DNA of 64,000 nucleotides. Source: Calliphora vicina. Its lineage: Eukaryota > Arthropoda > Insecta > Diptera > Calliphoridae. The notes below the pieces were generated by a model. That model did no database searches. It was not told the origin of the DNA and was given only the letters and a program-made list of their open reading frames with translations. This document shows positions 42,001 to 47,780 of this stretch, piece by piece. The stretch covers positions 153,060,726 to 153,124,725 of the forward strand of contig NC_088780.1 of assembly GCF_958450345.1 (NCBI RefSeq). The letters run 5' to 3'. Position numbers and translations under genes: made by a program. The number at the start of each line of letters is the position of its first letter. Position 1 is the stretch's first letter.

Positions 42001-43640
42001 GTAAAAGGGGGCTTTCCGATATGTATTTATCTAAGGATTTTCTCAATTTCAGTTGGTTTTTTCTCAATATAAAAGTGGATTTCATAAATTAAATTTTGTA
42101 TTTTCTCAATATTAACATACTCTCTGGAATTTCGTTTTATATTTTCACAATATTAAATTGTATTTCTCAAATTCAATGTGTTTTTTCTCAATATAAGTTT
42201 GGATTTTCTCAATTTTAACTCGAAATAGTATAGTTTCAGAAAAATATGATTACGATAAATGTATTAATAGCTTCAACCATAGAGAAACATAGAGCGGAAA
42301 CTAGAAAAAACCTAAAACAAAAAAATTACTCAAAATAATTACACATATGAGTGTTGTTTTTGTTTTCAAATAGTTTTTTCTACTAATACATTCTCACCAC
42401 TTAGGTTTCTGACAACTGAGTTAGGTCTTTGACAGGAGAGTTTCCGCTCTATGGCTTCAACGCTTCAGAGCCAATAAGAGGAGTCATTAAAGTTTTCGAT
42501 TTCAATTAGTTCAAAATCAAATTTAACACCAGAGTTACATATCTTTTCAAGTATTTCTTTATGAATAAAATAATTTGGAAATAACTATGACAGATATTAA
42601 TCAAATCATAGATTATAAATCTAAGTTTAGAAATAAGAAAATTATTTTTTGTCAAATTAAAATTGGAAAATGAATTAGAATACAGTGTTTAAACTTTATG
42701 TTTTCCTGAGTTCTTTCGCGACCCCCAAAAATCTTTATACAGACCCCTTAGAGCGCCGCGGATCCCTATTTGAGAACTGTTGCTCTAGTGAGAACGTTTG
42801 TACATTTCCACTTAAAAGCGTGCACACAGTGAACAAGCATTTAAAGTTTACCGCCTTTTAATAAATTTTACATATTTAATAATTGTGCGAAATAATGCAG
42901 TGTTAGTTGGTTGCTGCTAGTCAGTAGTAGGTACCTGTATGGTGTTTTACTGCACTATAATTATTATAAATTTATTTATATACACTTTTGCATATATGTA
43001 ACTAGATTTTATATTTAGAATGGTAGGTACTTTAGAATAAATTTACTTTTTATTACTTAGTTAGAAGAAATTTAAATAAACTAAATATAATTCTCACTTA
43101 CCCCAGCAGAATGCCCCATAACCAGGACATATTTAACAGGAAATGAGCTAGAACTGTTATTATGGCCACTTCAGCTATGGTGGGTATTAGCGTTAAACGT
43201 AAAATCATAAACCATAATTTCTTAAAAGCATTAGCATCCAAACCCAAGCCAGCCAATAACATTATGTTAATTAAGGCCATTTCTCTAAAAAACACAATTA
43301 AGGACAGTTTAAATTATTTTCTTAATGGAATATTCAAAAAAATTCTTCTCACCTTAAGAAAGCCTCTAGTCTTTGGTAGCCACTAAAATCGGCCCATCCT
43401 AGATTTGTATAGAGTACGCCAAAGAACAGCATACCCAACATATCGGGCATTTTAACAAAGGTCACTAATATGCCCGTCACTTGGGCACCCACAATCAAAA
43501 GTATCAATCGCATGATGGCTGTATTTGGCACGGCATAGTTGGGCATAAGTACATATCCTAGAATCCATAGTGCTATAAAGGTGATCAATATGGCTAGAGG
43601 TTGCGATGTTACGTGATAGTGTTTAACTAAATATTGCCAG
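2979..43640 (-). CDS. SLC9B/CPA2-type Na+/H+ antiporter gene (Nha family), partial
   Basis: Seven exons on the minus strand join in frame: 43640-43353, 43284-43102, 29460-29285, 29212-29106, 19652-19464, 3582-3439 and 3080-2979. All introns are GT-AG and phases match at every junction. Together they encode about 396 residues of a multi-spanning membrane protein, against roughly 540-650 for the family. Family marks in order: a 'PDMLGMLFFGVLYTNLGW' segment, 'GLGLDANAFKKLW', the 'AVSPNVVV' motif, the ion-binding segment 'TTCNDVVAI', and 'KERGYITISSFPKATVQ' near the end. Insects carry two such genes, Nha1 and Nha2, studied in Drosophila for salt tolerance; I cannot say which this is. The N-terminal cytoplasmic part should lie above 43640 and the C-terminus below 2979. 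Oddities: very long introns full of mobile DNA, and Asn in place of the first of the paired aspartates. Confidence 0.9.
3439..3582 (-). CDS. Nha-family antiporter exon F
   Basis: 48 codons, phase 0 both ends, flanked by TTCCAG and GTGAGT. It encodes 'LLWKFLKPVSFALIGKEINF' followed by a glycine-rich hydrophobic segment, matching the late membrane segment that precedes the PKATVQ exon in SLC9B proteins. The intron to exon G is 358 bp and the intron back to exon E is 15.9 kb. Confidence 0.9.
3583..6845. other. Antiporter intron (E-F), left part
   Basis: Apart from the direct duplication at 4810-5440 this stretch is AT-rich intron sequence with a GT-rich simple repeat near 6135-6170. The small open frames at 5862-6355 and 6480-6840 are low-complexity and lack family marks; I do not call them. 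Confidence 0.6.
4810..5440. repeat. Direct duplication of about 260 bp
   Basis: 4810-5070 and 5172-5440 are diverged copies. Both begin GCGAATTCACTTAATTGTGA and run through TGTGGCTTTGC, 'GCTATTTTCAC' and 'GAAACTACTGA'. The spacing is about 360 bp. The open frame at 5242-5427 falls inside the second copy and is not a gene. Confidence 0.7.
6846..6970. repeat. Left subterminal GCCGCC cluster of the hAT element
   Basis: Repeats of AGCCG(C/G)C, GCCGCCGAT and GGCTAA occur within 125 bp of the left end. They mirror the cluster at 10740-10857. Clustered subterminal motifs are known binding sites for hAT transposases; binding here is inference. Confidence 0.6.
7133..8199. mobile_element. Nested non-autonomous hAT-like element
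   Basis: The ends read TAGGGTT and AACCCTA, flanked by ATACGGCA (7125-7132) and ATATGGTA (8200-8207), an 8-bp duplication with two transitions. Both ends carry subterminal GTTCGA and AAGTCGA(C/A)TTTTT motifs in inverted orientation. No transposase is visible: the open frames at 7629-7935 have no family marks. It sits upstream of the transposase of the enclosing element. Confidence 0.7.
8296..10645 (+). CDS. hAT transposase, four exons, 723 residues
   Basis: Exons 8296-8606, 8674-10183, 10239-10397 and 10454-10645 join in frame with GT-AG introns of 55-67 bp. The start is the ATG at 8296, the first in frame. An N-terminal BED-type zinc finger has 'SPVWNYF' at about 68-74, Cys91 and Cys94, and His117 and His122; the intron splits it. 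The catalytic core has 'SLVLDMWTD' and 'VVSDGASN', carrying the first two acidic residues expected of hAT enzymes. The C-terminal dimerisation region has 'NWWQKNE', 'YPNVAKLAASIL' and 'ASSEEAFSSAGSLI', where the family usually has S-E-R-x-F-S; Arg is replaced by Glu here. I cannot assign the third catalytic residue with certainty. The protein would bind its own terminal repeats in the nucleus and move the element by cut and paste. No stop or frameshift was found, so it may be active. Confidence 0.92.
10735..10857. repeat. Right subterminal GCCGCC cluster of the hAT element
   Basis: GAGCCGA, GGCTAGCCGA, GAGCCGACTTTCAGCCGCC and GCCGCCGCCGATC recur close to the right inverted repeat, the counterpart of the left cluster. 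Confidence 0.6.
10866..11757. other. Intron sequence without a gene
   Basis: AT-rich intron between the hAT element and the minisatellite, with A-tracts near 10880-10925. No coding or inverted-repeat structure stands out. Confidence 0.6.
11758..18906. repeat. 11-bp minisatellite array, unit CTATGACTAGA, about 650 copies
   Basis: Nearly perfect head-to-tail copies of CTATGACTAGA fill about 7.15 kb. The unit splits into CTATGA plus CTAGA, and the rare variants are exactly gains or losses of these halves: runs of CTAGA alone at 14138-14172, near 14262, 14341, 14425, 14443, 14512, 14935 and 14995, and doubled CTATGA near 16058-16080 and 18421. Single-base variants (GAATAGA) occur near 17709, 17720 and 18550, and a small deletion near 15749. 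Every reading frame meets stops. The array lies inside antiporter intron E-F, so it is transcribed in the antisense orientation of the printed strand. The assembled length may differ from the true one. Confidence 0.97.
18907..19463. other. Intron sequence between minisatellite and exon E
   Basis: AT-rich, with short TACATA-rich stretches near 19180-19220. I see no gene. Confidence 0.6.
19464..19652 (-). CDS. Nha-family antiporter exon E
   Basis: 63 codons, phase 0 both ends, acceptor TTTCAG and donor GTAAGT. It encodes a glycine-rich hydrophobic segment with 'VLGGTIAVMGSKAIGYPSAG' and then 'VAFIAGIGWKRQEKK', two membrane spans and a charged loop as expected for the middle of an SLC9B protein. 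Continuing past 19464 runs into the intron. Confidence 0.92.
19653..20860. other. Antiporter intron (D-E), first part
   Basis: AT-rich intron sequence. The frame at 20169-20384 is low-complexity and is not called. Confidence 0.55.
20860..22500. repeat. Degenerate tandem repeats rich in AAGCTTTT
   Basis: The stretch consists of short diverged units containing GAAAAAGCTTTTATGAAAA-type sequence. At a larger scale, 20885-21060 recurs at 21498-21660 (shared ATTCAAAAGACTTTTTGG, GGCTTTGCT and AAAAAGCCTTTTA landmarks), an offset of about 613 bp; 22000-22500 looks like a third, more decayed unit. The open frame at 21531-21713 is a by-product. Confidence 0.7.
22500..25085. other. Antiporter intron (D-E), middle part
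   Basis: AT-rich sequence with T-tracts near 24028-24045. The frames at 22737-22919, 24365-24652 and 24789-25028 show no domain or family marks and no splice context; I see no gene. Confidence 0.5.
25090..25462. mobile_element. piggyBac-like non-autonomous element
   Basis: The ends read CCCTTGGATGTATA and, on the other strand, CCCTCGGAGGTATA, each directly abutting TTAA (25086-25089 and 25463-25466). TTAA duplication with CCC ends is the mark of the piggyBac superfamily. Inside, GGTCTGCACAGACC-type sequence occurs at both ends (near 25110, 25298 and 25412). It carries no transposase. Confidence 0.75.
25690..26099. repeat. Repeat with TGTCACGTACGAT motifs, copy 1
   Basis: TGTCACGTACGAT occurs at about 25757, 25891 and 26058, and the stretch ends AATTGCCCATATA. 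It matches 47830-48257, the right part of a larger inverted-repeat element. Confidence 0.7.
26226..26980. mobile_element. Inverted-repeat element with TA flanks
   Basis: Ends CCCAGTATGCAA and TTGCATACTGGG are flanked by TA on both sides. TCGAA and TCGATA motifs recur inside both ends. On the minus strand near 26680 a short stretch reads 'MDQRRLKRKAQPIIDVV' before breaking, which may be a transposase N-terminus remnant; this is uncertain. Confidence 0.65.
27536..27780. mobile_element. Short inverted-repeat element (MITE)
   Basis: About 35-bp inverted ends: ACATATCGCACA, then CAGTTCAAAAGTGACACAAC, mirrored at the right end down to TGTGCGATATGT. Length 245 bp, no coding. No clear target duplication was found. 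Confidence 0.7.
28485..28610. mobile_element. Short GC-ended MITE, copy 1
   Basis: Ends AGGCCCGGATCCAG and CTGGATGCGCGCCT are imperfect inverted repeats around about 95 bp of AT-rich sequence. A relative lies at 44631-44720. The CAGGCGCGGATCCAG-type end is common among hAT elements; no target duplication is clear. Confidence 0.6.
29106..29212 (-). CDS. Nha-family antiporter exon D
   Basis: Encodes 'SLTEQILQGPIGIGIGIVFG' and 'LMLQLVPSRNA', a glycine-rich transmembrane segment. Acceptor TTTAAG, donor GTAAGT; the two leading bases complete the glycine codon begun in exon C. Confidence 0.9.
29285..29460 (-). CDS. Nha-family antiporter exon C, ion-binding segment
   Basis: Encodes 'LVITAVSPNVVVTVML', then 'SGIHTLIYAMTTCNDVVAIF' and 'FGVFCGVIFSTG'. 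The AVSP motif and the following segment are the most diagnostic parts of CPA antiporters. Most CPA2 members have two adjacent aspartates here; this protein has Asn-Asp. Acceptor TGCAG, donor GTAAAT; the intron to exon D is 72 bp. Confidence 0.93.
29595..30194. mobile_element. hAT-like non-autonomous element with 8-bp target duplication
   Basis: Ends CAGCGGTGGTCGGCAC and GTGCCGACCACTG are flanked by ATTTAAGC on both sides (29587-29594 and 30195-30202). A second, palindromic element is inserted at 29647-30063. A related left end lies at 39245-39345. Confidence 0.8.
29647..30063. mobile_element. Palindromic foldback MITE
   Basis: Two arms of about 190 bp mirror each other, from CAGAAAAAATTATATTTCAA at the left to AATTGTTTTTTCTG at the right, around a centre near 29845. 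TGTA flanks both ends, consistent with a TA-type target. The related sequence at 39245-39345 lacks this insertion. Confidence 0.8.
30203..31270. other. Antiporter intron (B-C) stretch without a gene
   Basis: AT-rich sequence; 30839-31042 is an open frame with no recognisable marks. 30590-31250 has a more balanced composition but I recognise no family in it. Confidence 0.5.
31275..32085 (+). pseudogene. mariner transposase pseudogene, copy 1
   Basis: The 5' untranslated part (31277-31370) matches that of copy 3 at 35990-36090. A broken transposase follows, with 'FHHDNSRPHVA' near 31758-31790 (second catalytic Asp) and sequence matching the YSPDLAPSDYY-type motif near 31847-31880 (third catalytic position), in different frames. 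Several stops and a missing central part show it is dead. Confidence 0.85.
32090..33192. other. Intron stretch with ACTACT-rich repeats
   Basis: 32110-32300 resembles parts of the element at 33193-34019 (TAGATTACCTGGGATGTATAAAGT-type stretches). A TGATGATGATGATGACG simple repeat lies near 32704. No gene is seen. Confidence 0.5.
33193..34019. mobile_element. Inverted-repeat element, TCCCAGCA ends
   Basis: Starts TCCCAGCAGTT and ends AACTACTGGGA. The interior shares long stretches, in the opposite orientation, with 58413-58860 (for example AACTAGT, GCTAGATTACTTGGGATG and GACTATT-type blocks). Internal partial duplications occur around 33590-33720 and 33790-33900. No coding region. Confidence 0.55.
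34650..35580 (+). repeat. Dispersed repeat R1, copy split by an insertion
   Basis: 34650-34777 and 35457-35580 match consecutive parts of 51980-52110 (landmarks TTAGGTCGTGTGATTT and TATGGGAGCTATGACTAA). The split is explained by the element at 34778-35456. Confidence 0.7.
34778..35456. mobile_element. hAT-like MITE with perfect 8-bp duplication
   Basis: Inverted ends of about 45 bp (left TATGGTGGCCCTTAATAAAC, right mirror ending GAGCCACCCTA) are flanked by ATGTGGAT at 34770-34777 and 35457-35464. It is inserted in repeat R1. The interior from 34835 to 35065 recurs at 43825-44065. Confidence 0.8.
35590..36090 (-). pseudogene. mariner transposase pseudogene, copy 3 (5' part)
   Basis: On the minus strand this holds a mariner leader, a start region reading 'LPTKRHMREVLLYF', and downstream transposase fragments ending near a 'DRFCTE'-type breakpoint at 35600. 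The 'PTKRHMREVLLYF' stretch is shared with the fragment at 63880-63945. Stops and frameshifts are present. Confidence 0.75.
36130..36545 (+). repeat. Dispersed repeat R2, decayed copy with internal duplication
   Basis: The end carries the TTTCAACATACAGACGGACA and CGCTATC landmarks of family R2 (see 49655-50335). Near 36226-36300 and 36305-36390 a unit of about 80 bp (TTTTTATGAATAAAAATT, TTCGATTTTAAGTAGCAA) is duplicated in tandem. Confidence 0.65.
36620..37114. mobile_element. Palindromic foldback MITE, TA target
   Basis: Starts CACGCAGAGAAAAAATATA and ends with its mirror TATATTTTTTCTCTGCGTG; TA flanks both sides (36618-36619, 37115-37116). The arms of about 230 bp are nearly perfect mirrors centred near 36870, made of TATATGGTTACAGTAAACAT-like blocks. 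A related end lies at 50910-50940. Suggests a Tc1/mariner-type mobiliser; that is inference. Confidence 0.85.
37120..38060. repeat. Inverted repeat around 37500-37830
   Basis: 37505-37620 and 37705-37830 are imperfect inverted copies sharing AATATTCTACAAAAATGTTTG / CAAACATTTTCGTAGAATATT-type sequence and the ACAACTTTGATATCTTTGG block. The spacer carries a CAGCTCATTCGG block also found at 28228 and 49437. The open frame at 37932-38120 has no family marks. Confidence 0.6.
38249..38335 (-). other. tRNA-like sequence 1 (B-box present)
   Basis: On the minus strand GAGCAGTGAGTTAGCAGG resembles a D-arm with A-box, GGTTGACTATCAAAC an anticodon-arm region, and GTTCGATTCCCAC a canonical B-box with T-arm. 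I could not fold a clean acceptor stem, so this is a tRNA-derived relic, not a tRNA gene. Confidence 0.5.
38405..38480 (-). other. tRNA-like sequence 2 (B-box decayed)
   Basis: On the minus strand TTTAGCACAGCTATCTAG is followed by GTGTTTGACTGGAAAACGG and a T-arm-like GTGGTTCGCCAC whose loop has lost bases. It parallels module 1 in order and orientation, 70 bp away. Confidence 0.45.
38619..39820. other. Intron stretch; partial hAT-like end at 39245
   Basis: 39245-39345 starts CAGTGGTCGGCAC and matches the left part of 29595-30194 without the palindrome. Otherwise AT-rich sequence without a gene. Confidence 0.55.
39918..40850 (+). pseudogene. mariner transposase pseudogene, copy 2
   Basis: Broken transposase. 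The N-terminal helix-turn-helix part reads 'FDALLHADCCQTQQAFAKSL' and 'AAISKRLRAAG' near 40017-40120; the C-terminal part reads 'WPHQAYSPDFSTSDYYLFRS' near 40573-40635, where the third catalytic position would lie. It is interrupted at 40138 by a short non-LTR tail and carries stops. Confidence 0.85.
40138..40235 (+). mobile_element. 5'-truncated non-LTR retrotransposon tail
   Basis: A 98-bp insert ending in an (ACA/CAA)n tail interrupts mariner copy 2. It is flanked by a perfect 10-bp duplication ACCATATGAA (40128-40137 and 40236-40245). A CAA-repeat tail, extreme 5' truncation and a variable-length duplication are typical of non-LTR insertion by target priming. Copy 1 of mariner at 31520 shows the uninterrupted site. 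Confidence 0.85.
41182..41702 (-). mobile_element. Solo LTR, family L1, copy a (Gypsy-like)
   Basis: TGTTACG...CGTAACA ends, 521 bp, flanked by ATAT on both sides (41178-41181, 41703-41706). A 4-bp duplication with TG...CA ends fits Gypsy/Ty3-type LTRs. Transcription would run on the minus strand: TATAAATAGTGGCAG, then an AATAAAGAG poly(A) signal before the end. It splits the small MITE whose right part is 41707-41880. Confidence 0.85.
41707..41880. mobile_element. Small MITE family M1, copy with LTR in its left end
   Basis: Shares with 42279-42453 the blocks GAGCGGAA, GAGTGTTGTTTTTGTTTTCA and AATACATTCTCACCACTTAG plus GACAACTGAGTTAGG. Further relatives are at 895-1020 and 58862-58975, both in the opposite orientation. 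Confidence 0.65.
42279..42453. mobile_element. Small MITE family M1, near-complete copy
   Basis: Starts CATAGAG...CGGAAACT and ends AGTTTCCGCTCTATGG, inverted ends of about 16 bp with one gap. Length about 175 bp. No coding. Confidence 0.7.
42791..43101. other. Intron sequence next to exon B
   Basis: AT-rich intron, no feature seen apart from the splice donor of exon B at 43101-43100. Confidence 0.6.
43102..43284 (-). CDS. Nha-family antiporter exon B
   Basis: Encodes 'REMALINIMLLAGLGLDANA', then a lysine-tryptophan stretch and two hydrophobic spans ending 'WLWGILLG'. The GLGLDA motif matches the re-entrant region of CPA2 antiporters. Donor GTAAGT; the following intron is 13.6 kb. The first base completes an Arg codon begun in exon A. 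Confidence 0.92.
43353..43640 (-). CDS. Nha-family antiporter exon A (first visible exon)
   Basis: About 95 codons from an acceptor CACAG before 43640 to donor GTGAG after 43353. Encodes 'WQYLVKHYHVTSQPLAILIT', a first membrane span, then 'LILLIVGAQVTGILVTF' and 'PDMLGMLFFGVLYTNLGW'. It begins two bases into a codon, so at least one upstream exon (N-terminal cytoplasmic part and start codon) is missing. The intron to exon B is 68 bp. Confidence 0.92.
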
Positions 43641-43824
43641 CTGTGAAAGAAATAAATTTTTATTTAATTAATGTTAATAATATAAAGTTTAATTTTAAAA
43701 TAATTTATTTGTACGTTGAATTTTTAAATTCAAAGTAAATATGAATACAGTTGTAGCTAAAGTATGGTATCTATAGTTATGGATGCTTTCGGGTTTGTTT
43801 TTCTCTAAAATTGAAAAATTTATA

Positions 43825-44065
43825 TAGCAGGTGCGGAAAAACCATAGGAGGTATTTTCATAATTTTTACATATTTTTATTCCCTATAATATCCCAATAAA
43901 TCCCAATGTGATGATTAAAAAATTCTGAAATTTGTTTAACAAAATTTTTAAAAAATTGAAAATGTAGTTTTGAAACTGTCGTAAAAAAATACATTTTTTG
44001 ATCATAACTGCGAATATTTTAACTGTAGCCTACGAAGACAAAATCTCATATACAAGTAAATATGG
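43825..44065. repeat. Fragment of the 34778-35456 element
   Basis: Matches 34835-35065 (landmarks GCAGGT(G/A)CGGAAAAAC, AATAAATCCCAAT and TGTTTAACAAAATTTT). Both ends are missing. Confidence 0.7.
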
Positions 44066-44109
44066 ATATATTTTTTGAGCCTACACTGGTATAAAATCGT
44101 ATCTTTTGG

Positions 44110-45013
44110 ATAGAACTCAATGTGTTAAATCCAATAATAAATACTCTAAACCAGTAGTAAGCAAATATAGGCATTTAATTTGTGTAAATGTTTTGCAAAC
44201 ACGATTGAAATATTTGCATTTTTATGCTCTATTGTTTACAATTGACGAAAATCTTCGTAATCTGAAAAATATGAACGGGAAGCACCTTGATCATATTATC
44301 TTCTCCATATTTATCAATGACCTTCCGGATGTTTTAAATTTCTACAATATTCTAATGTGGATCATTTATATCTCCAATCCGATCTCTACAATTACTTTTA
44401 CTGGTGCATTCAAAACCTATTAGAATTAAATTTCAAAAATGTTAACTACTACAACTATACTTTGGGCAATTATCAGTTTGATTCTGTTGATTTCTGAAAT
44501 TTTCTTGATATGGGAATTTTACTAGACCATAACTTAAACTTTGTTTTGCACATTATCATGACGATAACTAAAGCTAAGGAATTTAACATCCCCTACATTA
44601 CCTATCGTGTACAGTGACAATCAGGCGCGGATCCAGACGGGGTGAAATAGGAATTCCCCCCCCCCCCAAAACCGAAAAGTTTTCGTATAAAAAAGGAATA
44701 AAAAGACCTGGATCCGCGCCTTGTAAGAATTCTTACTCTTCAGTTTATGGGGATTACGTTGGAATCCTGAAATAAACCTTATATCATACATTGATAGACT
44801 ATAAGAACAATGCTTAATATTTATGATCAATATAATGAATGGTGAATTCGGCTCCGAATTCCTTGTAAATAATATTACTTTTAACGTTCCTCAACGATTG
44901 TCTTGTCATTTCAAGCCCCTGTATATAAAAAACGTTTGGAATAACTACGGCCAAGCTACAATAAGGAGATTATACTGCGAATTTAACAATATCATCTCAT
45001 TGATTTATCTCTA
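44110..45013 (+). pseudogene. Non-LTR reverse transcriptase pseudogene (3' half)
   Basis: 'IIFSIFINDLPDVLNF' near 44298-44345 matches the region around the catalytic YADD box of non-LTR reverse transcriptases, with the box itself decayed. Later, 'MGILLDHNLNFVLHI' (44510-44555) and 'NNITFNVPQRLSC' with 'NNYGQATIRRL' (44868-44975) fit the C-terminal part. Frames shift several times and a MITE interrupts it at 44631-44720. Confidence 0.8.
44631..44720. mobile_element. Short GC-ended MITE, copy 2
   Basis: Ends CAGGCGCGGATCCAG and CTGGATCCGCGCCTTG are near-perfect inverted repeats around a C-tract and AT-rich core; 90 bp. Relative of 28485-28610. Inserted into the non-LTR pseudogene. Confidence 0.75.
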
Positions 45014-45020
45014 AAACAAA

Positions 45021-45277
45021 TGTAATTGCAAATAGAATTTGTAACAACTCTTTATTTATTTTAATAAACACAAGAATTAAAATAGTCACTCTCTTTTAAT
45101 ACACACACTTTAAAAATACATTTTATAAATTACTGGTAATATAGTTGATGTTAACTCTAACAGCGCCTACGATACATTAACTGATCTGCTACACGCTGTT
45201 ACTATTTATATACATAGTGTCATCTTCTAGAAGTTTCACAATGATCACCTTGAGCTTTTAGCAGCAATTTCGTAACA
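45021..45277 (-). mobile_element. Partial solo LTR, family L1, copy b
   Basis: Matches the second half of the L1 LTR (TGTAACAACTCTTTATTTA at one end, GAGCTTTTAGC and CGTAACA at the other), followed by ATAT. The opposite end is missing. Confidence 0.75.
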
Positions 45278-45279
45278 AT

Positions 45280-46130
45280 ATATATCAATCCACTTTTAAT
45301 TACTGACTTAAATACTGTTTTATTTTAGATTTAGAGTAACTTATGTTTGTGTGAGTTTTTATTTAAATCAAATTTTTAATAAATATAAAAATTACAACTT
45401 TTCACTTTGAGTTTGTGTGCTTGTAAATAAATACTTCTACTCAGCTTGTGAGTGGTTGTATGTGTGTTTGGTATAGTTATAATTGAATTAAATATTTTGT
45501 TACAAATTTAATACCATAGATCTTTTGAAAATTTTCAAAATTCAAAATATTCCTTTGAATGATGAAAACAACAATTATTTATAATTACATAGAAATTAAT
45601 CCTTGTTGTTTTTATTGTTGCTGTTTTGAAAAAAAAAAGTATGTTTATGGTTGGTTAGAATTTAATTGTTTATATAATAAATAATGGCAACAGCAACAAC
45701 AAATAACAATATAAGCAACATACAGATGGTACACTCTCAGCTACTTACCCATGTAGAAGGGATTTTATTTATTTATTTATTTGTTTGTTTGATTGTGTGT
45801 AACATAAACAACAACAAACATAGTAGTAATAACACAACAACACCAAAAATAACAACAACAACAATTATAAAACAACACCACTAACAGTAGCAACAACAGC
45901 AGCAAAGTATGTTCGTATGAATGTACTATGTACGTAATAGTGAAACCAATGAAATGTAATTAACATTATTAGAAAAGCAATTAATAGTAATTATAATTAT
46001 TATTATTATTTGAACGTAATAAAATAATCAACATAAACAAACACACACTTACATAAGCACTTACACAACAAAATCATAAATATTTTGTACCAACAACAAT
46101 AACAACAAATACATCGAAAACAGTACTATA
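45280..46130. other. AT-rich stretch with CAACAA simple repeats
   Basis: CAACAA and ACAACA runs near 45690-45900. The open frame at 45684-45884 is simple-sequence. On the minus strand a splice-donor-like GGGTAAGTAG occurs near 45750, but its phase does not match antiporter exon A, so I do not call an exon. Confidence 0.5.
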
Positions 46131-46169
46131 TGGGCAATTCCACGAGAATGACAACCACGATTGAAAAAA

Positions 46170-46940
46170 GTAATAGAGCTATATTCGGCTGTGCCGAATC
46201 TTTATACCCTACACCAAATTATTTTTTTTTTCCAAAGTTGTTTTTTTAATTTTTTGGAAAATTTTTATTTTAAATCTTTTTTTTAAATTTAAAAATTTTT
46301 TTTTAAAAAAAAATTAAAAAAAATGTTTGGTTTTTTAAATATTTTTTCCGATTTTGACCCATTGTAGGTCCAACTTATGGTCTTATATACGTCGTTGCAA
46401 AAGTCTTTGAAACATCTATTATTAGATATCTATATTAATGACTTAGTAATCCAGATATACAGTGGGTAACACAAATACTTGAATTTTTTCATCAACTGAA
46501 TTTTAAGTGCGATAGAGCCAAAACAAAGGGACCAAGTGTATGAAATTTATTATTAATATTTCTAGTTTCTCAAAAATGTTTGGACAAATCGGTAGAACAT
46601 ATATGGACAAAGATATGTGGAAATACGTTGACCCACCTCAGCGAATATCCGCTGTTAATAACATGATATGGCCGAAACTAATGGAACTAAAAATGCTGTT
46701 TTTAAATAGGAAACTTCTCGAAAGCATGTCTGACAGAATTATTGAAGATTTGGATCTCGAAGATATCCGGGGTCTTCAGAAACTTGATTTCAACAGACGG
46801 ACATGGCTTAATCGACTCCGCTATCTATAATGATCCAGAATATATATACTTTATAGGGTCGGAAAATTATATTGTGGAAATTACAAACGGAATGACAAAC
46901 TTATATAGTATACCCTTCTCACGAATGTGAAGGGTATAAA
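46170..46940 (+). repeat. Dispersed repeat R2 with an unusual interior
   Basis: Begins GCTATATTCGGCTGTGCCGA and ends GAAGGGTATA as other R2 copies, but 46450-46785 is not shared with them. That part contains an open frame at 46540-46830 whose 'WPKLMELKMLFLNRKLLESM' stretch I cannot assign; its last third is R2 sequence. Confidence 0.6.
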
Positions 46941-47116
46941 AACAAAAACTCTTGAAACTTTTTTCAAGATGGTTTGAATAGGAGAAAACACTAAAATGTT
47001 ACTATGTAAAAGAATTTAGAGCATATTGCAATAATTGGTATGTTTAGGCTAAAATTGCTGTGAAAACTAAGATCCCAATTAGCATGTAATGTGAAATAAA
47101 TTTTACTCTGATTGTT

Positions 47117-47780
47117 TTTATACCCTTCACCATGAGTGGCAAGCGTATACATAAGTTTGTCATTCCGTTTGTAATTTCTACATTTTTCATTTGCGACCCC
47201 ACAAAGTATCGGTATAGATAGCGGAGTCGATATAGCCATGTCCGTCTGTCCGTCTATATGTTGAAATCTGAAGCCCCCAAATAACTTACATACACGAATG
47301 ATACATCAATATATCCGAAATTCTTCCGGCTCGGTTGCTATTTAAAATCGAGAAAATCGGTCCACAAATGGCTGAGATATAAGGAAAAAACCAGGACAAC
47401 CTCGATTTTTGACCTATTTTTGACACATATCTGGATTACTAAATCATTAATATAGACAATATGGATATATAATGATAGATATTTCAAAGACCTGTGCAAC
47501 GACGTATATAAGACCATAGTAAGTTGGACCTACAATGGGTTAAAATTGGGAAAAATATTTTTTAACCCGAATTTTTTTTTCCACCAAAATTTTTTTTCCT
47601 ATATATTAAAAAAAAAAATTTAAAAACTAAAAAAAAAAAATTTTATAAAATTAAAAACAAAATTATTAAATTTAAAAAAAAAAATTAAAAAAGTATTTCG
47701 AAAAAACAACTGGAAAAAAAAAATAAATTTTGTTTACCTAAAAATTTTTATTTTAAAGTATATTTTGGTGAAGGGGTTTT
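47117..47780 (-). repeat. Dispersed repeat R2, reverse copy
   Basis: Reverse of 49655-50335: it starts TATACCCTTCACCATGAGTG, passes through TAGCCATGTCCGTCTG and CTATTTAAAATCGAGAAAAT, and ends GGTGAAGGGG. AT-runs near 47570-47740 are low complexity. Confidence 0.75.

Larger units (their letters stand above)
39821..42782. mobile_element. Composite hAT-type element holding four other insertions
   Basis: The left end CAGGGGTTCTCA and right end TGAGAACTGTTG form imperfect inverted repeats, flanked by CTCTTGTG (39813-39820) and CTCTAGTG (42783-42790), seven of eight matching. The interior hosts a mariner pseudogene (with a non-LTR tail inside it), a solo LTR and two copies of a small MITE. No hAT transposase remains visible. 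Confidence 0.65.

Noticed and set aside
43162..43386. Plus-strand protein at the antiporter locus
   Set aside because: Antisense shadow of antiporter exons B and A.
45684..45884. First exon of the antiporter or a small protein
   Set aside because: The plus-strand frame is CAA-repeat sequence; the minus-strand donor nearby has a phase that does not fit exon A.
46540..46830. A host gene exon
   Set aside because: Its last third is dispersed repeat R2 and no splice partners or homologues are recognisable; kept only as an open question.
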